A stretch of 64,000 nt of DNA from Ruminococcaceae bacterium FB2012 (lineage in GTDB: Bacteria; Bacillota; Clostridia; Oscillospirales; Ruminococcaceae), in assembly GCA_900104495.1 (NCBI GenBank), contig FMXS01000005.1:236645-300644 (forward strand). The letters are read 5' to 3'. Made by a program: the position numbers and the translations under genes. Shown here in pieces: positions 14,728-22,682 of this stretch (position 1 is its first letter; every line of letters begins with the position of its first letter). The notes below the pieces were generated by a model. That model saw only the letters and a list, made by a program, of their open reading frames with translations. It was not told the DNA's origin and did no database searches.

Positions 14728-16344
14728 TTACTCAATGAACGACTTCATTCCGTGCTCGCGCCGGTAGTCGAGATATTCCTCGTAGGTGCCCTCACGGCAG
14801 ATACAGCCCTCGGGCGTGATCTCGATGATCTTATTGGCTACCGTCTGCATGATCTCGTGGTCGTGGGAGGCGAATATCACAACCCCCTTGAAGTCCCGCA
14901 GGCCGTTGTTCACTGCCGTGATAGACTCCAGGTCAAGGTGATTCGTGGGCCTGTCCAGAAGCAGGACGTTGGAGCCGAAAAGCATCATCCGGGAGAACAT
15001 ACATCTCACCTTTTCGCCGCCTGACAGCACATCCACTTTCTTGTAGATCTCGTCGCCGGAGAAGAGCATCTTCCCCAGGAAGCCCCGCAGGAAGGTGTCG
15101 GTGACCTCTCCCGTGGAATACTGCCTTATCCAGTCAACGATAGTCATATCGCAGCCGTTGAAGAAAGCGCTGTTGTCCTTGGGAAAATAGGAGCGGGAAG
15201 TGGTGGAGCCCCATTTTATGCTGCCTTCAAAATCCTCGTCCTGTTCGGCAAGTATCTCAAAGAGGGCGGTTATGGCCTGTTCGCTCTCGCCGATGAAAGC
15301 CACCTTGTCGGTGCGGGCAAGGGTGAAGGTCACGTTGTTCAGCAGCTTTACGCCGTCCACGGTCTTGGAGAGCCCTTCTACCCGGAGGATCTCCTTGCCG
15401 GGCTCTCTGTCCATTTCAAAGCCGATATAGGGATACTTTCTCGACGAAGCGGGAAGCTCCTCCACCGACAGCTTGTCCAGCAGCTTGCGGCGGCTGGTGG
15501 CCTGACGCGACTTGGACTTGTTTGCCGAGAACCGGTTGATGAACTCCTGGAGCTCTTTTATCTTTTCTTCGGCCTTCTTGTTCTGCTGTTTTATCATCCT
15601 CTGCATAAGCTGCGAGGATTCGTACCAGAACTCGTAGTTGCCCACATACATCTTTATCTTGGTGTAGTCGATGTCAACGATATGGGTGCAGACGTTATTG
15701 AGGAAGTGTCTGTCGTGGGACACTACCAGCACCGTGCCGAAATACTCCGAGAGGAAATCCTCCAGCCAGCGGATAGCGTCAATGTCAAGGTGGTTGGTGG
15801 GCTCGTCCAGCAGGATGACATCCGGGTTGCCGAAAAGCGCCTGCGCCAGCAGCACCTTCACCTTTTCGTTGCCGGACAGTGAGGACATCTGCGCATAGAG
15901 CAGTTCCTCCGGGAGCCCGAGGCCCTGTATCAGCTTGGAGGCATCGCTTTCGGCCTCCCAGCCGTTGAGCTCGGCGAATTCGCTTTCCAACTCGCCGGCG
16001 CGGTCGCCGTCCTCCTCGGTGAAATCCTCCTTGGCGTAGAGGGCGTCCTTCTCCTGCATAATGTCATAGAGCCGCTTGTTGCCCATAATGACGGTGTCGA
16101 GGACGTTATACTCGTCAAAGGCAAAGTGGTCCTGCCTCAGCACGGACATCCGCACGCCTTTGTCGATGACCACCTCGCCCTTGGTGGGCTCGATCTCGCC
16201 GGTCAGTATTTTCAGAAACGTGGATTTGCCCGCGCCGTTGGCGCCGATGATGCCGTAGCAGTTGCCCGCCGTGAATTTGAGGTCCGCGTCCTTGAACAGC
16301 AATTGACCTCCGAATGAAAGTGTCAGTTCCGATACAGTTATCAT
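14728..16344 (-). CDS. ABC-F family ATPase with degenerate second nucleotide-binding domain
   Basis: 538 residues, two ABC domains, no membrane segment: the ABC-F class, which acts on ribosomes. NBD1 is intact: Walker A GANGAGKST, signature LSGNE, Walker B with catalytic Glu ILLDEPTNHLD. The inter-domain linker is rich in Lys/Gln. In NBD2 the Walker A is GESEQAIT, with no GKT/S, and the Walker B reads LLLDRPTNHLD with Arg at the catalytic Glu position, while LSGGE and the SHD switch remain. The start at 16342-16344 has GGAGAG upstream; the longer reading lacks support. The domain pattern fits the YkpA/YbiT-like group. Which translation state it acts on is unknown. Confidence 0.9.
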   Translation of the reverse strand: MITVSELTLSFGGQLLFKDADLKFTAGNCYGIIGANGAGKSTFLKILTGEIEPTKGEVVIDKGVRMSVLRQDHFAFDEYNVLDTVIMGNKRLYDIMQEKDALYAKEDFTEEDGDRAGELESEFAELNGWEAESDASKLIQGLGLPEELLYAQMSSLSGNEKVKVLLAQALFGNPDVILLDEPTNHLDIDAIRWLEDFLSEYFGTVLVVSHDRHFLNNVCTHIVDIDYTKIKMYVGNYEFWYESSQLMQRMIKQQNKKAEEKIKELQEFINRFSANKSKSRQATSRRKLLDKLSVEELPASSRKYPYIGFEMDREPGKEILRVEGLSKTVDGVKLLNNVTFTLARTDKVAFIGESEQAITALFEILAEQDEDFEGSIKWGSTTSRSYFPKDNSAFFNGCDMTIVDWIRQYSTGEVTDTFLRGFLGKMLFSGDEIYKKVDVLSGGEKVRCMFSRMMLFGSNVLLLDRPTNHLDLESITAVNNGLRDFKGVVIFASHDHEIMQTVANKIIEITPEGCICREGTYEEYLDYRREHGMKSFIE

Positions 16345-16385
16345 TTCATACTCTCCATACTGCAAAAATTGTCGATACATCATTA

Positions 16386-16414
16386 ATTATATCACACTTG
16401 TCTGTAAAATGCAA
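16386..16414 (-). promoter_or_regulatory. Promoter of the ABC-F gene
   Basis: Minus-strand -35 TTGCAT (16409-16414) and -10 TATAAT (16386-16391), 17-bp spacer. Confidence 0.82.
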
Positions 16415-16447
16415 TACCTTTACGGCAAAATTTTGGACAGTTTTGAT

Positions 16448-16471
16448 CAATGCACAATGCAGTGTGCATTG
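16448..16471. repeat. Inverted repeat CAATGCACA/TGTGCATTG
   Basis: A 9-bp perfect inverted repeat with a 6-base loop lies in the divergent gap between the ABC-F and pyruvate kinase genes. It shares its arm core with the repeat at 7278-7313. Confidence 0.65.
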
Positions 16472-16498
16472 AATAAAAGCGTCATCCGTAAAAAATCA

Positions 16499-16527
16499 TT
16501 GACTATCCCGGGAAAAAGGTATATAAT
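16499..16527 (+). promoter_or_regulatory. Promoter of pyk
   Basis: -35 TTGACT (16499-16504), -10 TATAAT (16522-16527), 17-bp spacer, 36 bp upstream of the start. Confidence 0.88.
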
Positions 16528-16563
16528 AGTTTTGGAAAACTGTTCCGAAAGGTGTGTTATATA

Positions 16564-17985
16564 ATGAGAAAAACCAAGATAGTATGTACCATAGGCCCCG
16601 CCACCGATGACGAGAACGTCCTTCGGGAGCTGATGCTCTCGGGTATGGATGTGGCAAGATTCAATTTCTCCCACTCGGACCATACGGTCCATAAACAGCG
16701 CTTTGAGACCGTCCGCCGCATCAGCCGTGAACTGGGTCTCAACGTGGCCTGCCTGCTGGATACCAAAGGCCCCGAGATCCGTCTGCGGGATTTCAAAGAT
16801 CATCAGCCCGTAATCATCAATGACGGCGATACCTTCACCCTCACCACCCGTGAGGTCGAAGGCACGAACGAGATTGCTTCCATAACCTTTGAGCATCTGC
16901 CCAAGGATGTTTCCGTGGGCTCCCGCATTCTTATCAACGACGGCGTTATCGAGCTGGTGGTGAAGTCCGTCAGCGGGACGGATATCGTCTGCGACGTCAA
17001 GCACGGCGGAAAGCTCTCCGACCACAAGGGCATCAACGTCCCCGGAGTGAAGCTGTCCATGCCCTACATCTCCGATGCGGATATGGATGATCTTGCCTTC
17101 GGTGCGAAAATGGGCTTTGACTTTATCGCGGCGTCCTTTGTCCGCACCGGCGCGGATGTGATCTATCTGCGGAAGTTCACTCAGTCGCTGGGCTGGAACG
17201 ATCCCCGCATAATCGCAAAGATCGAAAATGCCGAGGGCGTTGAAAACATCGACGAGATACTCGACGCCGCCGACGGCATCATGGTTGCCCGGGGCGATAT
17301 GGGCGTTGAGATCCCCTTCGAGCAGATCCCCGCTATCCAGAAGGAACTTATCCACAAGGCCTACAACGCGGGCAAGCAGGTGGTGACCGCCACTCAGATG
17401 CTGGAATCAATGATAACCAATCCCCGGCCCACCCGTGCGGAGATCACCGACGTCGCCAACGCGATCTACGACGGCACCTCGGCAATAATGCTCTCCGGCG
17501 AGACCGCCGCAGGAGCCTATCCCATTGAGGCGGTAAAGACTATGGCTCTTATCGCCGAGACCACGGAAAAGGACATCGACTACATCAAGCGTTTCCGTCA
17601 GCGGGAGGATTCAAAGAGCGAATCCGTGACGGAGGCTATCTCCCACGCCACCGTTACCACGGCTCACGACCTGGGCGCGGCGGCGGTAATGACCGTCACC
17701 AAGAGCGGAGCCACCGCAAGACAGCTTTCCAAGTTCCGCCCCGACTGTCCGATCATCGGCCTTACCACCGACGAGACTATCTGCCGTCACATGAATATGT
17801 CCTGGGGCGTTCGTCCCGGACTTATCGAAGAGCAGACCAACACCGACGATCTGATCGCCCACGCAATAGACGTTTCCAAGAAGCTGGGCTATCTGAAAGA
17901 GGGCGATCTTGTAGTCGTAACGGCAGGCGTCCCCCTCGGAAGAAGCGGAACAACGAATCTTATCAAGGTGGAGACGGTGAAGTAA
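16564..17985 (+). CDS. pyk: Pyruvate kinase
   Basis: 473 residues, the standard three-domain length without the extra C-terminal PEP-utiliser domain seen in Bacillus. It converts PEP and ADP to pyruvate and ATP. Motifs are KIVCTIGPA at the N-terminus, LDTKGPEIR, the catalytic block IIAKIENAEGVENIDEI (Lys and Glu), MVARGDMGVE with the metal-binding Asp, and ATQMLESM. A C-terminal alpha/beta domain (about 340-473) would carry the allosteric site. The start MRKTKIV is conserved; an upstream GTG at 16552 would add four residues. It is single-gene with its own promoter and terminator. Confidence 0.97.
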   Translation: MRKTKIVCTIGPATDDENVLRELMLSGMDVARFNFSHSDHTVHKQRFETVRRISRELGLNVACLLDTKGPEIRLRDFKDHQPVIINDGDTFTLTTREVEGTNEIASITFEHLPKDVSVGSRILINDGVIELVVKSVSGTDIVCDVKHGGKLSDHKGINVPGVKLSMPYISDADMDDLAFGAKMGFDFIAASFVRTGADVIYLRKFTQSLGWNDPRIIAKIENAEGVENIDEILDAADGIMVARGDMGVEIPFEQIPAIQKELIHKAYNAGKQVVTATQMLESMITNPRPTRAEITDVANAIYDGTSAIMLSGETAAGAYPIEAVKTMALIAETTEKDIDYIKRFRQREDSKSESVTEAISHATVTTAHDLGAAAVMTVTKSGATARQLSKFRPDCPIIGLTTDETICRHMNMSWGVRPGLIEEQTNTDDLIAHAIDVSKKLGYLKEGDLVVVTAGVPLGRSGTTNLIKVETVK

Positions 17986-18020
17986 AGAAACGCGGGCGCG
18001 GTAAACAATACTTGATCTTG

Positions 18021-18057
18021 ACACTTCTGCTTTGATCCGGCAGAAGTGTCTTTTTGT
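18021..18057 (+). terminator. Terminator of pyk
   Basis: A 10-bp perfect stem ACACTTCTGC/GCAGAAGTGT (18021-18030, 18040-18049) is followed by CTTTTTGTT. Confidence 0.92.
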
Positions 18058-18177
18058 TACTGCCGCAAAGCGGACGTTTTTGATCTGCTGCCCTGCGGGC
18101 GTCTCTTTGATCTCCCCGGCAGAATGGCAGTTTAAAAGGCTTAAAAATACGGACGAAAAACTTTTTTAAAAAAACTA
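18058..18177. other. Gene-free stretch with small hairpins resembling the 31.2 kb element
   Basis: The 314-bp pyk-prfB gap holds the pyk terminator, this stretch and the prfB promoter. Here CCGC-aaa-GCGG (18063-18073) and GCCC-tgc-GGGC (18090-18100) hairpins occur in the same order as in the repeat at 31201-31300. A/T-rich DNA follows. No open reading frame is supported. Confidence 0.5.
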
Positions 18178-18206
18178 ATGACAAATCCCGAAAAGTGTGT
18201 TATAAT
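18178..18206 (+). promoter_or_regulatory. Promoter of prfB
   Basis: -35 ATGACA (18178-18183), -10 TATAAT (18201-18206), 17-bp spacer. The transcript leader would be about 90 nt. Confidence 0.75.
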
Positions 18207-18299
18207 AAACTGTAAGGCATTCTTTCCGCATCCTGCCGAGCCGCGCAGCGGCGAGGCCAAAAGCGAATGATGCAAGAAAATGTAACAGGAGAAATGACT

Positions 18300-19433
18300 A
18301 TGATCTTTTTGGAAAATCTTCGGTCCAAGCTGGAAAGCTATAAGCCGAAAATAAAGGAACTCGCCGAGGTCTTTGATATCGAGAACTCAAAGGAGCGCGT
18401 TGAAGAGCTGCATAACAAGGCCGCCGAGCCCGGCTTCTGGGACGATCTCGAAAACTCTCAGAAGGTCCTCCAGGAGACCCGTACCCTCGAGGCGCGGCTT
18501 GAAAAGTACGGCAAGCTCACACAGTCCGCCGAGGACATCGAGGTAATGCTCGATATGGCTGCCGAGGAAGAGGACGAAAGCATGATCGCCGACATCGAGG
18601 CGGAGCTTTCCTCTCTCGCCGACCAGGTGGATGCTCTGACGCTGGCTTCTCTGCTCACCGGCGAGTACGATAAGAACAACGCTATCCTCAATTTCCACTC
18701 CGGAGCCGGCGGCACCGAGGCCCAGGACTGGAACGAGATGCTCTACCGTATGTATACCCGCTGGGCGGAGGCTCACGGCTTCAAGGTCAACGTCCTTGAC
18801 ATACTGGAAGGCAGTGAAGCAGGGATGCAGTCCGCGTCTATCGCTATCGAGGGGGAGAACGCCTACGGCTATCTGAAAGGCGAGGCGGGCATCCACCGCC
18901 TTGTGCGCGTGTCGCCCTTCGATTCTCAGGGACGCCGTCACACCTCCTTTGCGGCGGTGGACGTAATGCCCGACCTTCCCGAAGATGTTGAAATAGACAT
19001 CCGCCCCGAGGACATCGAAATGCAGGTGTACCGTTCCTCAGGCGCCGGCGGTCAGCACATCAACAAGACCTCCTCTGCGGTGCGTCTGATACACAAGCCC
19101 ACGGGCATCGTGGCGGCCTGTCAGACTCAGCGTTCACAGTTCCAGAACCGTGACTACGCCATGAGAATGCTGAAAGCAAAACTGCTGGAGATCAAGCTCC
19201 AGCAGAATTTAGAGAAGATCGAGGACATCAAGGGCGTTCAGAAGGAGATCGCCTGGGGCTCGCAGATACGCTCTTATGTGTTCATGCCCTATCAGCTGGT
19301 GAAGGACCACCGCACCGACTACGAGACCGCCAACATCCAGGCGGTAATGGACGGCGACCTGGACGGCTTCATCAACGCCTATCTGAAATCTCTCTCCCTC
19401 GGCAACCTCAGCGAAGAGGACGCCCGGGATTAA
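18300..19433 (+). CDS. prfB: Peptide chain release factor 2, without programmed frameshift
   Basis: 377 residues. RF2 reads UGA and UAA stop codons and hydrolyses peptidyl-tRNA. The stop-recognition tripeptide SPF is in RVSPFDSQG, and the catalytic GGQ in SGAGGQHINKTSSAVR. The start at 18300 has AGGAG 8 bases upstream; other in-frame ATGs upstream are too close or lack a site. The reading frame is continuous from this start, so the +1 frameshift autoregulation with an early UGA, common in other bacteria, is absent here. The gene stands alone, between its own promoter and a bidirectional terminator. Confidence 0.96.
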   Translation: MIFLENLRSKLESYKPKIKELAEVFDIENSKERVEELHNKAAEPGFWDDLENSQKVLQETRTLEARLEKYGKLTQSAEDIEVMLDMAAEEEDESMIADIEAELSSLADQVDALTLASLLTGEYDKNNAILNFHSGAGGTEAQDWNEMLYRMYTRWAEAHGFKVNVLDILEGSEAGMQSASIAIEGENAYGYLKGEAGIHRLVRVSPFDSQGRRHTSFAAVDVMPDLPEDVEIDIRPEDIEMQVYRSSGAGGQHINKTSSAVRLIHKPTGIVAACQTQRSQFQNRDYAMRMLKAKLLEIKLQQNLEKIEDIKGVQKEIAWGSQIRSYVFMPYQLVKDHRTDYETANIQAVMDGDLDGFINAYLKSLSLGNLSEEDARD

Positions 19434-19454
19434 TTGACGGTCGATAATGGACCA

Positions 19455-19486
19455 AAAAAGGACTGCTCGTGTGAACAGTCCTTTTT
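19455..19486. terminator. Bidirectional terminator between prfB and LRR-dockerin gene
   Basis: An 11-bp stem AAAAAGGACTG/CAGTCCTTTTT with A-tracts and T-tracts on both sides lies between convergent genes. Confidence 0.9.
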
Positions 19487-19490
19487 GTTT

Positions 19491-20627
19491 TCACGCTTCC
19501 CATCCGTTGACTAACCGCTGGAGAGACGCGAGATCCTTCATGTTGACGGTGTTGTTGCCGTTGAGGTCGGCGGCTTGTATGCTTATCTCAACAGTCCAGC
19601 CGTTGATGTACCGCTGGACCGTGGTGACGTCCTTCATGTTGACGTGACCGTCGGCGTTGGCGTCGCCGGCAATCCCGCTGTAATAATTACAGGCGAAGCC
19701 GTACTGTTTGGCATAGGCTTCCGCTGCTGAGCCTCTGGCGCAGCAGATCGTCAGCGGGTATTTCGTGTAGGTGGAGTTGTAATATCCGAAACCGAAGGCG
19801 TGGTCGCCTATATTGGTGACGCTGGCGGGAATGTAGATCTCCGTGAGATTCTTGCAGTTGACGAAAGCCCTGTCGCCCACGGATTTGATGCTGTCGGGCA
19901 GGGTAACATCGGTCAGCGCGGGACAGGCCTTGAAAGCCTCCGCTCCGATCTCCGAGGTGCCTTTTTTGATGTTCACGGTGGCAAGCACCTTGCAGGATTC
20001 AAAGGCGTTGGAGCCTATCGTCTTTACGTTCCCGGGGACAGTGACCTTTTTCAGAGAATTGCATTCGGTGAAAGCCTTGGTGCCGATCTCCGTGACCCCT
20101 CCGCCTATGGATAGCTTTGCAAGGTCCGAGCAGCTCTGAAAGGCCTGATAGCCGATGCTCGTCACGCTTTTGGGTATCGTGACGGTTTTCAGAGCCCGGC
20201 AGCGTCCGAAGGCGTTTTTGGCTATCTCGGTGACGCCTCCGGGGATCGTTATGCTTTCAAGCTTTGTGCATTCGTAGAAGGTCAGGTCGTCCATTTTGGA
20301 GATGCCGGAGGGCAGAGTCACCGACAGGAGCTCGCTGCACCCGTTGAACACCCCCGATGCCAGCTCCGTCACCGTCTCCGGGATGACAACGTTTTTCACG
20401 GTCTTGTTCTTGTAGAAGGTGTTTGTTAGCTTTGTGACCTTGAAGTCCCCGAAATAGGACGGCACCGTGACGCTCTCGGCGGAGCCGTTGTATTTTGTCA
20501 CATCGGCGCTCATGTAAAAGGTGCTGCCGATGTATTCGTAGTCGCCGTAAACGGCTGCTCCCGCGCTGAAAGCGTTAAAGCCCAGCATTGTCACAGCCGC
20601 CGCCGCGGCTAATATCCTTTTTAGCAT
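19491..20627 (-). CDS. Secreted BspA-like leucine-rich repeat protein with C-terminal dockerin
   Basis: 378 residues. A signal peptide (MLKRILAAAAAVTMLGF, cleavage near AGAA) precedes about ten LRR_5/BspA-type repeats of about 23 residues with the pattern VTIPxxVTxIGxxAFxxCxxL (residues about 50-290). The last about 60 residues are a type I dockerin: two calcium-binding F-hand segments, GDANADGHVNMKD and DLNGNNTVNMKD, each followed by a QRxxNGW helix. This suggests docking to a cohesin on a scaffoldin or the cell surface. No catalytic domain is present, so it is probably an adhesion or protein-binding module. AAGGAGG precedes the ATG. It is transcribed alone. Confidence 0.93.
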   Translation of the reverse strand: MLKRILAAAAAVTMLGFNAFSAGAAVYGDYEYIGSTFYMSADVTKYNGSAESVTVPSYFGDFKVTKLTNTFYKNKTVKNVVIPETVTELASGVFNGCSELLSVTLPSGISKMDDLTFYECTKLESITIPGGVTEIAKNAFGRCRALKTVTIPKSVTSIGYQAFQSCSDLAKLSIGGGVTEIGTKAFTECNSLKKVTVPGNVKTIGSNAFESCKVLATVNIKKGTSEIGAEAFKACPALTDVTLPDSIKSVGDRAFVNCKNLTEIYIPASVTNIGDHAFGFGYYNSTYTKYPLTICCARGSAAEAYAKQYGFACNYYSGIAGDANADGHVNMKDVTTVQRYINGWTVEISIQAADLNGNNTVNMKDLASLQRLVNGWEA

Positions 20628-20661
20628 GGATGTTCCTCCTTACGGTAAGGCATATATAAAC

Positions 20662-20690
20662 ATTATACCATTCCAAGCGGGATGAAGCAA
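20662..20690 (-). promoter_or_regulatory. Promoter of the LRR-dockerin gene
   Basis: Minus-strand -35 TTGCTT (20685-20690), -10 TATAAT (20662-20667), 17-bp spacer. Confidence 0.8.
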
Positions 20691-20773
20691 GATATAAATT
20701 CGCCAAAAGCCTCCGGCTCTATTTGTGGAAACTGCCGTCTTAAAATACTTTGCCACAAATTTTCTCTATCTGC

Positions 20774-20802
20774 TTGACAATTCCTGCTTGTTGTGATATT
20801 AT
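20774..20802 (+). promoter_or_regulatory. Promoter of the second AraC-family gene
   Basis: -35 TTGACA (20774-20779), -10 TATTAT (20797-20802), 17-bp spacer, divergent from the LRR-dockerin promoter about 85 bp away. Confidence 0.82.
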
Positions 20803-20842
20803 TATTATAGTAATATATGAAAATGCCAAGAGGTGAGTATAT

Positions 20843-21673
20843 ATGACCGATTACTGTTATCCCGTGCTGGGTGAGGAGGTCGGCCTGCCCATGTACCTGC
20901 TGGGAGCAGGCGCAAGGGACCAGGAGTTTCATTTCATCCGCGAGGAGGGATACCCCAATCATCAGATAATCTACTGCGTGCGCGGAAGCGGAGTCCTGCG
21001 CCTGAATGGTGTGGACTCGCCGATCCTCGAGGGAGACGCTTTCTATCTCCCGCCCAACGTCCCCCACGAGTATTTCCCCACCGAGGAGATCTGGGAGACC
21101 CATTGGGTCACCTTCGACGGCAGAGAATGTCAGGCTGTGCTGGATTTCATCGGCCTCAGCCGCGAGAAGGTCTTCAAGATCCACGACATCAACGCCGTTG
21201 ACGCTATCTTCAAGAAGATACTCTATCTGATGAAGACAAACTACTATTACAGCGGATGCCAATGCTCGGCGCACCTGTATCAGTTCCTTATCGAGCTCAA
21301 CAGGGTCATGAATATGCAGACAGGCGCCAAGGACGGAGCAAAGCTCAATCAGCTTACCCCGGTCATCGAGTACATCGACAACAATTACAGCCGTGACCTT
21401 ACTTTAGCGGAGCTGTCGGCGCTCATCGACCTTTCGCCCCAGTATCTCTGCCGGCTGTTCAAGGAGTGTCTGAATATGCGTCCCTTCGAGTATCTTGCCC
21501 GCAAGAGGGTCTCCCAGGCGAAGATGCTTCTGCTGGAGGACAAGCTCAACGTCAACGAGATCGCCAGAGCAGTGGGCTACAACGATTGCAGCTATTTCTG
21601 CGCCGTGTTCAAGAAGCACGAGATGCTCTCGCCTGCGGAATTCCGTTCGCTCCACAAGAATGCGGGAGAATGA
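20843..21673 (+). CDS. AraC-family transcriptional regulator with cupin sensor
   Basis: 276 residues. The N-terminal domain has an AraC-type cupin barrel (HQIIYCVRGSGVLRL, GDAFYLPPNVPHEYFP), the usual sugar-binding arm. The C-terminal double helix-turn-helix spans about residues 175-276: DLTLAELSALIDLSPQYLCRLFK, then VNEIARAVGYNDCSYFCAVFKK. The ribosome binding site is AGAGGTGAG. It is divergent from the LRR-dockerin gene, so that surface protein is a plausible target, although the intergenic region shows no obvious operator. Ligand unknown. Confidence 0.92.
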   Translation: MTDYCYPVLGEEVGLPMYLLGAGARDQEFHFIREEGYPNHQIIYCVRGSGVLRLNGVDSPILEGDAFYLPPNVPHEYFPTEEIWETHWVTFDGRECQAVLDFIGLSREKVFKIHDINAVDAIFKKILYLMKTNYYYSGCQCSAHLYQFLIELNRVMNMQTGAKDGAKLNQLTPVIEYIDNNYSRDLTLAELSALIDLSPQYLCRLFKECLNMRPFEYLARKRVSQAKMLLLEDKLNVNEIARAVGYNDCSYFCAVFKKHEMLSPAEFRSLHKNAGE

Positions 21674-21701
21674 CCTCCAAAGGACGATAACGTAAAAGAT
21701 C

Positions 21702-21736
21702 ACCGCCGTGCGGATCTGCTCCGCGCGGCGGTTTGC
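21702..21736. terminator. Bidirectional terminator between AraC gene and hydrolase
   Basis: A 12-bp stem (21702-21713 with 21721-21732, one G-U pair) with a short loop lies between convergent genes. T-runs are short on both sides. Confidence 0.7.
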
Positions 21737-21747
21737 TGTATCAGATC

Positions 21748-22500
21748 TCAGTCGGTTTCGGAAAGGAACTTTTTCAGTTCCCGGAAGTAGGCCTTTTCGT
21801 GCTCACGGAGCATCTGTCCGTGGCCGAGGTCCTTGAACACCCGCACTTTGAGTCCCGGCAGGTATTTTTCAAGCTCTCTGGCGGAGCGTTTGGAATATTT
21901 CTCCGTGCTGCCGCACCAATACTGGGCGGGGACTTTGCATTCGTGCAGGCGGGGAGAAAGGGTGTAGCCGAACACGCTGCTGCAGGCGTTCTCCAAAGAC
22001 TCCCCGGAGATGCCGTCGCTGATGCGGGATGCGTTTTCAAGGCTGCCCTTGCCGAAGAGCAGCTCCGTCACCGCTTTGGGCATACGGATGCCCGCGCGGC
22101 GCATATCCGCGCCTTTGGTGTAGTAGAGCTTGAAGGGAGTTTTCATGATGCCGAGACTTGCGCAGAGGGTGCCGTCAAGGTGCAGACGTTCGGCTTTGAT
22201 GTTCCCCCGCTTCATAAGCTCCAGAGCGACGTTACCGCCCAGGGAAAAGCCGCTCACCGCATAAACGCGCCCGCCGAAGCGTTTCGTGATATACCGCTCG
22301 ATCTTCTCGCAGCAGACCGAGATGGATTCAAAGGTGCTTTCCTGGTAGGGGTCGTGCCCGTCAAGGCAGGGCATGATGACCCGGTATTTTTTCGCCAGCC
22401 GCCGGGCGAGGGGAGCGCAGCAGCTTTCGGCGTCGAAGGCCAGTCCGTGTATCAGAAGAACAGCCGGAGCGTTTTTGTCTCCGCAAAGAAGGAAGTTCAT
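21748..22500 (-). CDS. Alpha/beta hydrolase
   Basis: 250 residues, with the start at 22498-22500 after GAGGTGA. The longer open frame to 22614 has no site and crosses the promoter. The alpha/beta hydrolase pattern is visible: LLIHGLAFDAESC (oxyanion HG), the nucleophile elbow GFSLGGNVAL with Ser as nucleophile, and a late GHGQM His. An acidic partner lies between them. It has no signal peptide and is likely a cytoplasmic esterase or lipase-like enzyme with unknown substrate. Confidence 0.85.
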   Translation of the reverse strand: MNFLLCGDKNAPAVLLIHGLAFDAESCCAPLARRLAKKYRVIMPCLDGHDPYQESTFESISVCCEKIERYITKRFGGRVYAVSGFSLGGNVALELMKRGNIKAERLHLDGTLCASLGIMKTPFKLYYTKGADMRRAGIRMPKAVTELLFGKGSLENASRISDGISGESLENACSSVFGYTLSPRLHECKVPAQYWCGSTEKYSKRSARELEKYLPGLKVRVFKDLGHGQMLREHEKAYFRELKKFLSETD

Positions 22501-22519
22501 AACATCACCTCGTACTGTT

Positions 22520-22548
22520 ATCATAGCATTTTTTGACCCGAAAGTCAA
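22520..22548 (-). promoter_or_regulatory. Promoter of the alpha/beta hydrolase gene
   Basis: Minus-strand -35 TTGACT (22543-22548), -10 TATGAT (22520-22525), 17-bp spacer. Confidence 0.82.
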
Positions 22549-22598
22549 GGCGGGAGAAGGGGAGAACAGATTTTTTCGGGCACTTCCGTCTCCGATAG

Positions 22599-22627
22599 TT
22601 GACAAATTGTTCATAGTGTGTTATAAT
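22599..22627 (+). promoter_or_regulatory. Promoter of the PRTase-like gene
   Basis: -35 TTGACA (22599-22604), -10 TATAAT (22622-22627), both perfect consensus, 17-bp spacer, divergent from the hydrolase promoter. Confidence 0.92.
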
Positions 22628-22682
22628 CTAACTGTATATTCAGCATATCACCGCTTTACAGCGTTTACAGGAGGTAAAAACC

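Noticed and set aside
18267..18300. Programmed frameshift or upstream start of prfB
   Set aside because: The frame is continuous and the best ribosome binding site serves the ATG at 18300.
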